64,000 bases of DNA from Anoplolepis gracilipes. Lineage: Eukaryota; Arthropoda; Insecta; Hymenoptera; Formicidae. The stretch covers positions 9,446,031 through 9,510,030 of the forward strand of contig NC_132986.1 in the NCBI RefSeq assembly GCF_047496725.1, in the 5' to 3' direction. This document shows, piece by piece, positions 1 to 9,179 of the stretch. The position numbers and the translations under genes were made by a program. The notes below the pieces were generated by a model, which worked only from the letters and a program-made list of their open reading frames with translations, searched no databases and was not told the origin of the DNA. Each line of letters begins with the position of its first letter. Position 1 is the stretch's first letter.

Positions 1-54
1 AGTAGGCGGTTAAAAATATGTATGTAAATAGATACATATTTTTAACCGCCTACT
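1..54. repeat. Perfect hairpin palindrome at window edge (MITE remnant?)
   Basis: Two perfect 23-base inverted arms (left arm begins AGTAGGCGGTTAAAAATA) flank an 8-base spacer. It has the look of a tiny palindromic MITE or two abutting terminal inverted repeats. The left flank is outside the window, so a target-site duplication cannot be checked. Confidence 0.6.
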
Positions 55-684
55 CAATCAAAAATGTTTTTATAATTTATAGAGAGCTTTATCATTATAT
101 TTTATTATTCTCATATTAACTTCAACAATCATTTAATAATCATTAAAGATAAGTATAGCAACAATAATCGAGTGTGGCAGCGGCAAATCTACCTTTGTTT
201 ATCTAACATCAGTAGGCACTTCAATCATATCATTCAATCAATCTATTCATGTCAATAAACTATCAAAAAATCAGTCAAGATATCGCGATGAGACTTACAT
301 TCCAGCAGACACGTGAATATGATAGAACGAGGAAAAAGGAGTCGACGACGTTCGCAAGAACCATGCACGTGGATGATTGCGAGACATCGGCGACTTCGCC
401 AACAGAACGCGAGACAGCCTCCCACGGCGGCGGGTGACGCACGATGACAGTTGCGTGCGAGGAGACGCTCGTGTACGAGCGTTCGTCAGGCGCCGTCGTG
501 CGTCGGATTCGGCGATTTCGCCACGAACCCCGATTCTTCCAATGGCGGAACGCGATGATCGCACCACGTGCACCACCTTTGCGGATGCGAACCACACGAT
601 AGATTAATACACGCTGTAGAATTCACAACAAGTCGTTGCTCCGTCTCGCATAGGTTAGCGCATCAATAATACATATCGGCGGGG
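55..684. other. No gene seen; GC-rich patch
   Basis: AT-rich to about 320, then a CpG-rich patch at roughly 330-600. Open frames in the patch overlap on both strands and match nothing I recognise, as expected by chance in GC-rich DNA. No tRNA or clear core promoter was seen. Confidence 0.5.
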
Positions 685-740
685 CGCGGATCGCGGATCG
701 CGGATCGTGGATGGTGGATGGTGGATGGTGGATGGTGATG
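685..740. repeat. Heptamer minisatellite CGCGGAT to GGTGGAT
   Basis: About seven and a half 7-base units in register: three of CGCGGAT, one of CGTGGAT, then three full and one partial GGTGGAT. The unit changes from CpG-containing to CpG-free along the array. Confidence 0.85.
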
Positions 741-854
741 GTGCTCGCTGCGAGCAGAGTGACCAATCGCACATCGTCGTACTTCAAGGCGGATTTGTAT
801 GAATTTACGAATAACGAAGAACGTTGGTAGCATTGCCGATTCTATTCTTTGGAT

Positions 855-1160
855 GATTGGTTCTTGCATTTAGATCTTTATTGGATCTAGGTGCAGAAAC
901 CAATCACAATAAAGAATCACTAAGCGTTCACTGAATTGCTTTCTCTACTGAACGCAGCCAATGGCTTTCCAGCAAGCACAGTGTCCACTAGTGTGAGTGA
1001 GACACACTGATATGTTCTCTCTCACACTATGGACACTGTGTGATTACTGAAAAACGCCTAAAGAGTGCGTTCAGAATCCTATTCATAGAGGAACGCAGCG
1101 TTTGATTGACCAATCAAGACAAAAGGAGTAAACATTTCTCGGCCCTAATTGGTTCATTAT
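855..1160. mobile_element. Foldback MITE-like element
   Basis: An imperfect long inverted repeat. The core arms are CACAGTGTCC at 977-986 and its complement at 1031-1040, followed inward by TAGTGTGAG-type sequence on both sides. Further out, CTGAACGCA and GCGTTC blocks recur in mirrored order, and the outermost parts each carry ATTGGTT/CCAATC. The left end (855-905) forms its own hairpin. No transposase frame is present. It could instead be a regulatory cluster, since five CCAAT pentamers fall inside it. The ends are approximate. Confidence 0.5.
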
Positions 1161-1509
1161 AGGATTCTCAAACTCACTAAAAGTGGAAACGACATCGGCG
1201 GGAATTTGTAACGCTTTTGAATTAAGATTTGAATTATAAATAGCATTTGGTAAATTGACATAATTATATTTTTTTATTTATAGTTATATTATAGACAAAA
1301 TAAGTAAAAATAACGAATTGTTAATATAAATTTACTTAGACAAGATTATACACTTGTAACTTATTGCTTTATATTATAACATAGATATCATTCTATTGCA
1401 TAATTTATTTTGCAATATTTGTCATCTTAATTTTACATAATCGTGAAAGAATTATTTTAAAAATATAGCCTGTTCAATGTCTTTCTGTTTAAGCACATAC
1501 CTTACAAAT
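1161..1509. other. AT-rich, no gene seen
   Basis: Very AT-rich DNA leading up to the tRNA gene. No open frame or motif that I can support. Confidence 0.5.
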
Positions 1510-1581
1510 GGGGGTGTAACTCAGTGGTAGAGTGTCTGCTTCGCATGCTGAAAGTCCTGGGTTCAAATCCCAGCTCCTCCA
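1510..1581 (+). tRNA. tRNA-Ala (anticodon CGC)
   Basis: A 72-base cloverleaf ending in discriminator A. The acceptor arm is GGGGGTG/CTCCTCC and includes the G3-U70 wobble pair that defines alanine tRNAs. The D stem is ACTC/GAGT, the anticodon loop is TTCGCAT with anticodon CGC, the variable loop has 5 bases and the T arm is CTGGG-TTCAAAT-CCCAG. CCA is not encoded, and a TTTT run lies about 12 bases downstream as a pol III terminator. There are two T-T mismatches, at pairs 6-67 and 29-41, and the A box has A where G10 is usual. It is either a functional divergent copy or a recently decaying one. No other tRNA is nearby. Confidence 0.87.
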
Positions 1582-2108
1582 AATCTCTCTCCTTTTGCCT
1601 TTTATTATATTTTATGTATATCAATTAAATATATAATTTGCACAAAGTTCTCTTTTGATTAAAAAAGTTTTGTGTATTATCTTTAATGTGACGAATGCCT
1701 TTGGTTTCTTATTCCTCTTTCTCTTTCTAATTGATTTATATTTGAACACTATGATTCCAAATATTTAAGTATATAAATTGCAACTTAATTTCTTGCAAGC
1801 CATATAAATAGTATATATACAATATTATGCAAATTTTACATTGTGTTGGCAATGCTTGTTAATTATCAAAAATAAAAAAACGTATTGAATAATTTAAACT
1901 CGTGCGAATTATACACAAATAATAGTAATAAAATAATAATAAACGTTATATTATACATCTATAGAGACATATATAAAATACAGAGACGGTGCATTAACTT
2001 GCAAGAGATAGTTTAGATTTTACTATTATTTTTATTTTGTTATATATATTACGACGATATATTAATATTTCAATCTAAAAATTTGTCTGTGCTTTTCACA
2101 AAGAAAGC
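1582..2108. other. AT-rich spacer, no gene seen
   Basis: Low-complexity AT-rich sequence after the tRNA. No coding frame or structured element that I can support. Confidence 0.5.
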
Positions 2109-2151
2109 ATTACGCAATCAAATAAATAGGCGAAAAAATGCATTTAAATGC

Positions 2152-2160
2152 GTCACGTGA
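2152..2160. promoter_or_regulatory. Palindromic E-box GTCACGTGA (copy 1)
   Basis: GTCACGTGAT matches nine of ten bases of the CLEAR/M-box consensus GTCACGTGAC bound by MITF/TFEB-type (also USF or MYC) bHLH-zipper factors. It sits at the start of a CpG-rich promoter-like region. Binding is inferred. Confidence 0.45.
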
Positions 2161-2307
2161 TCTTCGACTTGATAACTTTTCATTAGTTCGCATCGAACGC
2201 TTCCGGTGTCGCGATCGATTTCCGTGCCCTTGGCGAAGAAAGCACGCGATAGGGTAATATGTAAGATTACGCATTAAATAAATGCGCCAATAAATGCATC
2301 TAAATGC

Positions 2308-2316
2308 GTCACGTGA
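2308..2316. promoter_or_regulatory. Palindromic E-box GTCACGTGA (copy 2)
   Basis: The same ten bases as the first box, 156 bp downstream in the second repeat copy. Preservation of this core inside a diverged duplication supports a binding site. Confidence 0.45.
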
Positions 2317-2379
2317 TCTCCGAATTGAATAACTCCATTAGTTCGCATCGAACGCTTCCGGAGTGGAGATCGATCGCCG

Positions 2380-3435
2380 GATCGCTCCGCGTTCCCGCGA
2401 CCTTTTCGTCCGTCGCAGTTGAGTTTCGCCGACAGACAAGTGTCGGGAGTGTGAAATTTCGCGACGGCTGATCATTTGTTAGTATTATCGAGTGCCATCC
2501 GCCATTCACAGCGGAATATTTATCGAGAAATATCGACGGGAACATTGAGGGATGAAGCATCGCGACGACCTACGCGGCAGGTGTTGCCGCCATGACACTT
2601 TGCATTTCCGACGCGTCTCCGCCGAGCCGCTAATTAATCTACTTTGCCCGAATTTCGCGTGCGAACGGACGTCGCGAGTGTCGCGTCCGGCATCCTTGTC
2701 GTCGAGGAGCGTCGAGGAAAACGTGGAGAAATCGATCCATATCGAGCCGGGATATGCGGATGACGTCACCTGAGATATTGAGACATTTCCACCATGACAC
2801 TTTTCGAATTTCTAGTACTGGTCAGTTCGCGCCTCCGTCGAGCCGCGCTCCAGGTTCGAATTCCGCGTACGAACGAGTGTCGGGAGTGTCGCGAGTGTCC
2901 GAGTGCCGAGTGTCTAACGACGAGCCGTCATCTCGTCGATCCCCGCGATCGCGGTTCTCGATTTTTGTCATTGCCTGGTGACGCTCGTCCCTTCCGCAGA
3001 TGCGGGCACTTTACTTCCGAATCCTTCCGCAAAGTTTTGTCCGCTTGCTTGCCCGACGAGCGCCACGAGTGTTATCCGGCATCCACGGCATCGAAAAAGC
3101 ATCAACAGGTGGAGCATCGAGACGGACGATGGACGGAGTGAGAGACGTCACTTGAGATGTTGAGATATTCCGCCAAAACACGCAAAGTTTCCGTTGCCGA
3201 TCAAACCGCTCCGCGTTCTCGAGTCTTCTTTATTCGTTCCGGATCGAATTTCGCGTACCGGGAGTGCCGAATCAATTAACGGACGATCGTTTTAGTGTTA
3301 ATTAAATCCGTGTGACTGAATATTCGTGAGTGCAAAGGATTTCAATCCTTTGTGTTCACGCAGAAGGAGCGTCTTAAAGGAGATAGATCACAGGAGGTTG
3401 CTCCTCGTCTACGATTTTTAGCCGATGTGGTGACG
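2380..3435 (+). promoter_or_regulatory. CpG-rich promoter / candidate noncoding first exon
   Basis: A CpG-rich kilobase ending in a strong splice donor, GACG|GTGAGT, at 3436, after which the sequence becomes AT-rich as in an intron. It contains only short overlapping upstream frames, so it looks like a 5'UTR exon rather than coding sequence. Inside are degenerate repeats of blocks such as AGTGTCGGGAGTGT near 2440, 2670, 2880 and 3250, and CCATGACACTTT near 2590 and 2790. Which gene it serves is unknown. The next recognisable plus-strand coding exon is the GTPase exon at 14029. Confidence 0.4.
3326..3359 (+). other. 15-bp hairpin in candidate 5'UTR
   Basis: The arms GTGAGTGCAAAGGAT and ATCCTTTGTGTTCAC pair at 13 of 15 positions around a four-base loop, TTCA. 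The loop is not the CAGUGN of an iron-responsive element. Confidence 0.55.
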
Positions 3436-3485
3436 GTGAGTGTTTACATTTCCTTAGTTACTATGTAATATCTTAAATTTAAATT

Positions 3486-3516
<31 letters not shown>

Positions 3517-3613
3517 TTTTTTGAAAGATTAATTTTAAAATTAATATTTTTCAACAATGTTTAAGAATAACTAAATATTCAAGATTCTTATACATATATA
3601 TATATATATTTTT

Positions 3614-3619
3614 TTTATT
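3614..3619 (-). terminator. Candidate poly(A) signal AATAAA for Spag1
   Basis: First minus-strand AATAAA downstream of the Spag1 stop codon (3732), about 115 bases away, in AT-rich sequence. Confidence 0.45.
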
Positions 3620-3731
3620 ATACTAACGTGATTTTCAAGTAGCGTAAATTTGACGTAATTGCGAGACTTTGGGTGAATCTTCTTTTTCCAGAAAACGTAA
3701 TATATTTTCCAGAACTGTAAAATAAATAGAT

Positions 3732-3994
3732 CTATTTAGATTTATTAATTAAATTGAACCAATTAGATTTTTTGCTAATAATACATTTTATTTCATGATT
3801 TAAAATAGAGAAACGTATGTTACCTTTTTTATCTTTAGAATCCATAAACATGTAAATGATGGAAAATCGATTTAATTGACTTAAAGAGTATAATAGATGC
3901 GTGAGTAGCTCTGTATCTTTCGATGTGCAGAATTGTTGCTCGCAGCAACGCAAAATGAGACTGAACATTGTTGCATCCAATTTATTGCCTATGA
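3732..3994 (-). CDS. Spag1: Spag1 exon 9 (RPAP3_C, part 2, and stop)
   Basis: Residues 707-793. The acceptor is TTTTACAG. GNKLDATMFSLILRCCEQQF and LLYSLSQLNRFSIIYMF match the remainder of RPAP3_C. The last 30 or so residues are divergent and basic. The stop is TAG at 3734-3732. Confidence 0.9.
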
Positions 3995-6900
3995 CTGTAA
4001 AATGAATATTTTTATGATTGATTAAATAATTATTTATAACAGTATAATAAAATTTAGACAATTATTTGCTATTTTATTTTTGTATAAAATATCAGAATGA
4101 TTTATGTGAATTTGGCATTCTACTTTTAATAAATTAAATAAAGTGCCAAAATATTCACATAAATGTTAAAAGAAATTATATAATGTATAGAAAGTAAACT
4201 AAAGCAATTATAATTGAGATAAATAAATGTAGTAAATTATTTTTAAATTTTAAAATATCATATCTAAAATATTGATATATAATTAGTATTATTTTATAAA
4301 ACTTACTTTTATTTATGTTTTTGTATGCTATACATCTTAAAAGTTTCGCGTATAATTTCAAATTAGCATCGTCCTTTAGAGATTGCCATAGACGTAAGAA
4401 TTCATAAGGTGATCCGACGTTTTCCAATTTCTGAAAAATTATATAAAGTATAATACATATGTGTATATATATATTATATAAAATTATATTTTTCTCATTC
4501 TTTTTTTAATTAAACAACATTTTCTGAAATCTTAAATCATACCTGAAGTTCCATTTCCAGTTTTTCACTTTCTTTCTGATCCTCATTAAACATGTGTTTA
4601 TTCGACGTTACACTCGATTTAGTCTTACTTTCCTTTTCAAGAGAAATTATTTTTTTACTCTGATCTAAATCTGATTTTTTTATTGACGTATTTTTCTCTT
4701 CTTTTGCCTTCGTTTTTTTCTTTACTTCCATCCTTGTTTCGTTATAATCGATACTTTTTTTCGGTTTATCATTACATTCGTTAATTATCTGAATTTTATT
4801 CGGCGTTAAATCCGTTTTAGCTCTGTTCTCCTTTCCAAGAGAGATTAATTCCTTGTTTTTATTTAGACACGTTTTCTTTGTCGATATATTTTTCTCTTCT
4901 ATCAGGTTCGTTTTCTTCTTTGTTTCGTCCATCTTCGTCTCGTCAGAATTGATAATTTTCTCCGGTATCTCGCTTCCCTCATCGTTCGCAAGTTCTTCAA
5001 TGATAACAGTAGAGGGTTTCATTTTCTGAGGTGCCGACACGCACGAAAAAATCGACTTTTCCAGTCTACCTTCTACGCTCCGTTGTTTGGGAAATGACTC
5101 GCGAGAAATCGTAAAAATGTCACTGCTGATAGCATCAAGATGTGATTTTGGCGCTTTATTTCTGCCGGCGAAATCCTTCGCAACAGGTGATAATTTATTG
5201 CCGCGCCAAGAGTCGCGTGTTGTTTTCCCGCTGCTTTTATTTCCTACAGCTACAGCATCCGCTGCTACAGCTTTGTTACTCTCGGTTTCCACGCAATAAC
5301 TCGCTTTTAAGTGCGGCTTCATCGCAACACTTTGCGACGAGCCTGGCGCTCTGTCGCAATAACATATATCGTTGTTAACACGCTGTTTCGGACACTTGAC
5401 GCCATTCGTTTCCACAGTTCTCTTCAACTTCACTTCTTCTCGCTTGGCCTTGTCTTCGTCGCCACTGATATTTTCCTCTTCGATGTTCATCCTGCGGAAA
5501 TGTAGAAAAATTCACCACAGTAATATATAACATCTCGACTTTGAAGTCGAGAAGTTATTATTCTAAATTCGCTTGACAAGCTGCGGCAATTGGGTTTAAA
5601 TATTAAATCTCTACCTTATTTTTCTTGATTCATATGGTTTTCTCAATTTATTTACGCCAGATATCGCCGTTTTGTTAGTTGGCTCCAATTTTAAAACAGC
5701 TTCATAATCTGCCAGAGCCTGTACATGAAATTATATATCAGCTATTTATACAAAATTACCAAACGCATTTGTTATAATGAATCCGAATACAAATTTTGAT
5801 TAAAGTTTCTCTTGAACACTTTGAAGAACCTTGTGTATTTATTGTGCCGTAAAATTTGTATTTCTTCACATTAAATATTACAAATTATAAATTAATATGA
5901 ACGTTTATGTGTGTAATTTTTATACCTCGTACGCCTTTTCGAGATGCTCCAAGGATAATGCTCGACGAAGTAGCGCTTTGACATTTTTGTAATCCATGGT
6001 AAGCACCGTGTTGCAGTCGTTAAGCGCCTTCTCATAACGTTGCAACTTTATAACTGAATGCAATATAAATTCAATGATCTTATTATGTAATACAGAGTTA
6101 GGTAATATATATTTTAAACAACCTATTAAAACCTATATTATAGCCTATTTCTCGTAATATGATTTTAATTTAATTTTTTATTATCTAATAACTTAACAGA
6201 GATTATACATATAATTTTATTCAAAAATATTTAAAGGCTACAAGAAATATATGTATATAGGCAATGTCCTTTTATCACTTAATTACATATTGCGTAATTA
6301 TTAATTTATTAATGAAATAAATAATTTACTTACACGTCATAGCGCGATTATTGTAAGAATTTAGATTCGCTTCTATTTCAATACTAGCGTTATAATGCTG
6401 AAGGGCTTCTTCGTAATCGGCTGCTCTGAAGGCTTCGTTCCCTTTTTCTCTTTCTTCCTCCGCCATTACGTTTATTTCCGTACCAGTTAACGAAACTATC
6501 GATAGATTGAAAGATGTAATATAAGATCTAGCGCAAGGGATTTAATTCTATCAAAATTAATGAAAGGGATCGAGATACGAAATTAAATTCTATCAAGTTT
6601 AATTAGAGAAACCAGACTATCCAAGGCAATACCTTGTAGAGTCAACGAATCTACTAGTTAGTTTTTTGTTCGTTTAATAATCGTTGTGATTTAAAAAAAT
6701 TACAAACTTACATTTATTGATAGTCGTTTTATGTGCCACTTTCTTCATTTTATTCAGCTCCTTTTGCCGTTCTTGTTGTCTTTTCATTTCGACTTGTCGC
6801 TGCTCGTCTTGCAATTCTATCCTATTTATTTCCGTATCGACGTCATATTTATCCCAAGCCGCATAATCACACGAGGATATTCGTTTAGGTTTATCGTGCT

Positions 6901-7909
6901 TTTTATCGTTGCTCTTCGTCTTCTTATTCTGTAAATACGAATTAATAAATTATAAATCGAGTTATATTACTTATTAATTTTCCATAAATTATTTAAATAT
7001 CTACATTTAGTTTTATATTAATTGGTTAATAAACACTTGCCATTTGATCAATACTTAAGAATAAATAAATAAAGTAATTAATAATAAAAAATCTAAAGTT
7101 ACACAATTTCGAAGCAAAAAGACAATAACAATAAATAATATATATTTGTATAGTATGATAATTATATATCACAATATAATATACTTTGGCAATATCCAAT
7201 TTAATCTTTCGAATATCCGGTTGTGCGTAGGGATCGTTGACAAGGACGGTTTTCCCTTTGTCCAAGTCCTTCTCGCGAGATTGCATCTCGCAAGTCCACG
7301 TGCTGATGTCGTTGTCGATTTCCTGCCGTTCGTCCGCATTTAACATATTTCGCCTCAAAACTGGCTCCGCTTTCCTCAAAATAACGCTTGTCGGCTTAAT
7401 GCTAATGAGACGTTTCTCCGCGTGCTTTGTCAAATCTGGATATACTCCTTCTTCGCCAGAACTGGTATTAAACCGCGCACATATTAGAAACGTTTATGAC
7501 AAATCATTAATAAATACGCGCCAGAAAATAATAGGTTTAATGGCGTTTTAAGCAGCAAAATTACATAAAGATAAAAAATTATCAATATATATTGATGTAA
7601 TTATCATAATGTAAGCAAGGATTAGCCGAGAAATATAATACTGCAAAATAGCAAGTTTCAGAAGATGAAGGTAATAATAAATTTCAAATTTTCTAACTCT
7701 GCAATAATGAATTAGTATTAACATTGTATATGCATTTAAAGAAAAACTCACCGTAATATTAGAACAATTCGCTCCAGTGTTTTTCCGTCAGTACATCGCG
7801 ATATAAATTCGTACGAGAGATGCTCGACCGGTATGTTATACTTCTCCAGCAGAGTTTTCTTCTCGGGTTTCTGCCCCACGCTAATTATATCTACCTCTTC
7901 GTTGCCCAT
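3732..7909 (-). CDS. Spag1: SPAG1 orthologue (dynein arm assembly co-chaperone), nine exons, 793 aa
   Basis: The joined exons on the minus strand are 7909-7752, 7461-7185, 6928-6712, 6495-6334, 6053-5926, 5718-5615, 5491-4543, 4430-4307 and 3994-3732: 2382 bp in consistent phase. SPAG1 is a cytoplasmic R2TP-like co-chaperone that helps pre-assemble axonemal dynein arms. The N-terminus has the family block PVEHLSYEFISRCTD. SGEEGVYPDL and CDYAAWDKYDVD follow, and then three TPR motifs at about 229-330. The TPR carboxylate-clamp positions read R233, N237, N267, K297 and R301, which suggests EEVD-tail binding to Hsp70/90. Residues 350-665 are lysine- and glutamate-rich and probably disordered. 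Residues about 668-760 form an RPAP3_C domain (SPYEFLRLWQSLKDD; GNKLDATMFSLIL). Vertebrate SPAG1 is about 926 aa with three TPR clusters; only the first is seen here. The ATG at 7909 is chosen because an upstream in-frame extension lacks an ATG. Insects use motile axonemes in sperm and sensory neurons, so expression there is expected. Confidence 0.93.
4307..4430 (-). CDS. Spag1: Spag1 exon 8 (RPAP3_C, part 1)
   Basis: Residues 666-706. KLENVGSPYEFLRLWQSL opens the RPAP3_C domain. The acceptor is TTTTTCAG and the donor is AAAA|GTAAGT. Confidence 0.9.
4543..5491 (-). CDS. Spag1: Spag1 exon 7 (Lys/Glu-rich linker)
   Basis: Residues 349-665. The acceptor is TTTCCGCAG, and the phase joins cleanly to exon 6. 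The content is low-complexity and charged, with an internal near-repeat: NKNKELISLGKENRAKT against LDQSKKIISLEKESKTKS. No TPR is found in it, although vertebrate proteins carry further TPR clusters at this point. The donor is CAG|GTATGA. Confidence 0.88.
5615..5718 (-). CDS. Spag1: Spag1 exon 6 (TPR 3)
   Basis: Residues 315-348. ALADYEAVLKLEPTNKTA completes TPR 3. The exon ends with two bases of R349, and the donor is AAG|GTAGAG. Confidence 0.9.
5926..6053 (-). CDS. Spag1: Spag1 exon 5 (TPR 2)
   Basis: Residues 272-314. KLQRYEKALNDCNTVL and NVKALLRRALSLEHL give TPR 2 and the clamp residues K297 and R301. The donor is GAG|GTATAA. Confidence 0.92.
6334..6495 (-). CDS. Spag1: Spag1 exon 4 (TPR 1)
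   Basis: Residues 218-271. It contains EREKGNEAFRAADYEEAL and YNNRAM, which make the first TPR helix pair and the clamp residues N237 and N267. The donor is GT|GTAAGT. Confidence 0.92.
6712..6928 (-). CDS. Spag1: Spag1 exon 3
   Basis: Residues 146-217. It contains the SPAG1-specific CDYAAWDKYDVD motif, followed by a charged QRQVEMKRQQERQKEL helix likely to be a coiled coil. The donor is AAAT|GTAAGT. Confidence 0.9.
7185..7461 (-). CDS. Spag1: Spag1 exon 2
   Basis: Residues 53-145. The acceptor is AATACCAG, and the exon reads SGEEGVYPDLTKHAEKRL, a close match to the family. The donor AAA|GTATAT is weak, so the exon end is the least certain junction in the gene. Confidence 0.85.
7752..7909 (-). 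CDS. Spag1: Spag1 exon 1
   Basis: Residues 1-52 plus two bases of R53. The start context is GTTATCATGG. The donor is CG|GTGAGT. It carries the conserved N-terminal SPAG1 block. Confidence 0.9.
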
Positions 7910-8150
7910 GATAACGAATGCGCGGAACGATTCCAAGATTACACGGCAAATCGTGTGTGCGATTCGCTTACCTTCGTCGCTCTAGCTATGCGTTCGGCGG
8001 AGACAACAGTTGAGTAGCAATCGAACCGGATTTCTTGCATCTCTGAAGGCGGATACCAATCACGTTCAATTACTATGTATTCCTACGGTTGTCTCTGCTC
8101 ACTGCTCTGCTCAACGCGGACTTTGATTCGTCAGGTTGCCACGGATACGC
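7910..8150 (-). promoter_or_regulatory. Spag1 proximal promoter with X-box-like and CCAAT sites
   Basis: GTTGCCACGGATAC at 8135-8148 matches 11 of 14 bases of the palindromic RFX X-box GTTGCCATGGCAAC, about 226 bp upstream of the ATG. A CCAAT pentamer lies at 8056-8060. RFX factors drive ciliary genes across animals, so an X-box here agrees with the SPAG1 assignment. No TATA box is evident. Confidence 0.5.
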
Positions 8151-8384
8151 GAATTGTTGATTTTCTACACACGGAGTCATACTTGTAACACTTTCCTTTG
8201 TAACGATCGATGATATCTGAAATATAGTTTGTTCAATTTCGACAGTGAGGAAGAATTGATTGATATGAGTATATCGTTGAAAATAAATAAATAAATTGTC
8301 CAATTTCTTCTTATGCCGACGCTGCATTTTGCGATCCAAGTCTTTATAATAAGGTAGTTCATTTCCGAAAAATTGTATTTTCAT
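8073..8384 (-). CDS. Uncertain 103-aa open frame upstream of Spag1
   Basis: A genuine ATG at 8384 opens MKIQFFGNELPYYKDLDRKM and a basic stretch, RRHKKKLDNLF. It stays open to a stop at 8073, overlapping the X-box-like site. I do not recognise it. Internal TTTCAG and ACAA|GTATGA sites mean it could also be fragments of spliced 5'UTR. It could be a small gene head-to-tail with Spag1, an upstream exon or chance. Confidence 0.2.
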   Translation of the reverse strand: MKIQFFGNELPYYKDLDRKMQRRHKKKLDNLFIYFQRYTHINQFFLTVEIEQTIFQISSIVTKESVTSMTPCVENQQFAYPWQPDESKSALSRAVSRDNRRNT

Positions 8385-9060
8385 CTTAAAAATACTGTCA
8401 CTTATCTTTACAATATATTTTTTTTAAATAAGCACCTCTTACAATTAAGAGAAAGATTTTCTAAAGAGTAGAAAAACATGTTTCACATGTTTTTAATATA
8501 TAAAAATATACAATATTGGAATGGGATATTTTCTTATTATATTATTTAATATATGTGATTAATTATTAATGCCAATGATAACAAAAACAAAAAAAAAAAA
8601 AAAAAAACAATTTTACTACTTGGTAAAACTTTGACAAATTAAATATGCAATTTTTATTCCATTTATAAATAAGATATTCCAAAACATATCTATTAAGAGA
8701 TTATAAAGTATAATTTGACAATACAATTTTTTCGGTGATAAAATAAGAACATTATTTATTTCAAAATTTCTCTAAATACTGCCTGTGAGAAAATATTACA
8801 TTTTTAAAGAAAACAGAAAGAAAGAGAGAGAGAATTAAAATTATAATTTTCCCCTTTTACATAATTTGATATTAAAAAAATATAATACATCCTATTCGCT
8901 CTACATTTCCGCCAAGAGAGGCTGTATATCGCAAATAATTTAACGCCACCATACACGTAATATTGTATATACCTAAGAGAAATAAATTTGCACTTGTACC
9001 TTCGCCGACGCCACATCTCGCAACCCCGCGCGCACAGACTGTACGCGAGAGTGTAATGTA

Positions 9061-9064
<4 letters not shown>
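8385..9064. other. AT-rich, no gene seen
   Basis: AT-rich sequence with a poly(A) run at about 8589-8607. There is no coding or structured feature that I can support. Confidence 0.5.

Positions 9065-9105
<41 letters not shown>
9065..9105. repeat. (TC)n microsatellite
   Basis: About 20 uninterrupted TC units immediately before a CpG-rich promoter-like patch. Confidence 0.95.
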
Positions 9106-9111
<6 letters not shown>

Positions 9112-9179
9112 TCTTCACGTGAATACGCGCTCGTGCACGCTTACCTGTTAACACGGCAGTCGGCTTGTAGCGCGCCGTA

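Larger units (their letters stand above)
2109..2374. repeat. Tandem duplication, two copies of about 105 bp, 156-bp period
   Basis: Copy 1 (about 2109-2212) and copy 2 (about 2266-2374) share long blocks in the same order: ATTACGCA, then AAATGCGTCACGTGATCT, then CATTAGTTCGCATCGAACGC and TTCCGG. An AAGAAAGCA block precedes each copy. The E-box core is identical in both copies while flanks have diverged. Confidence 0.85.
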
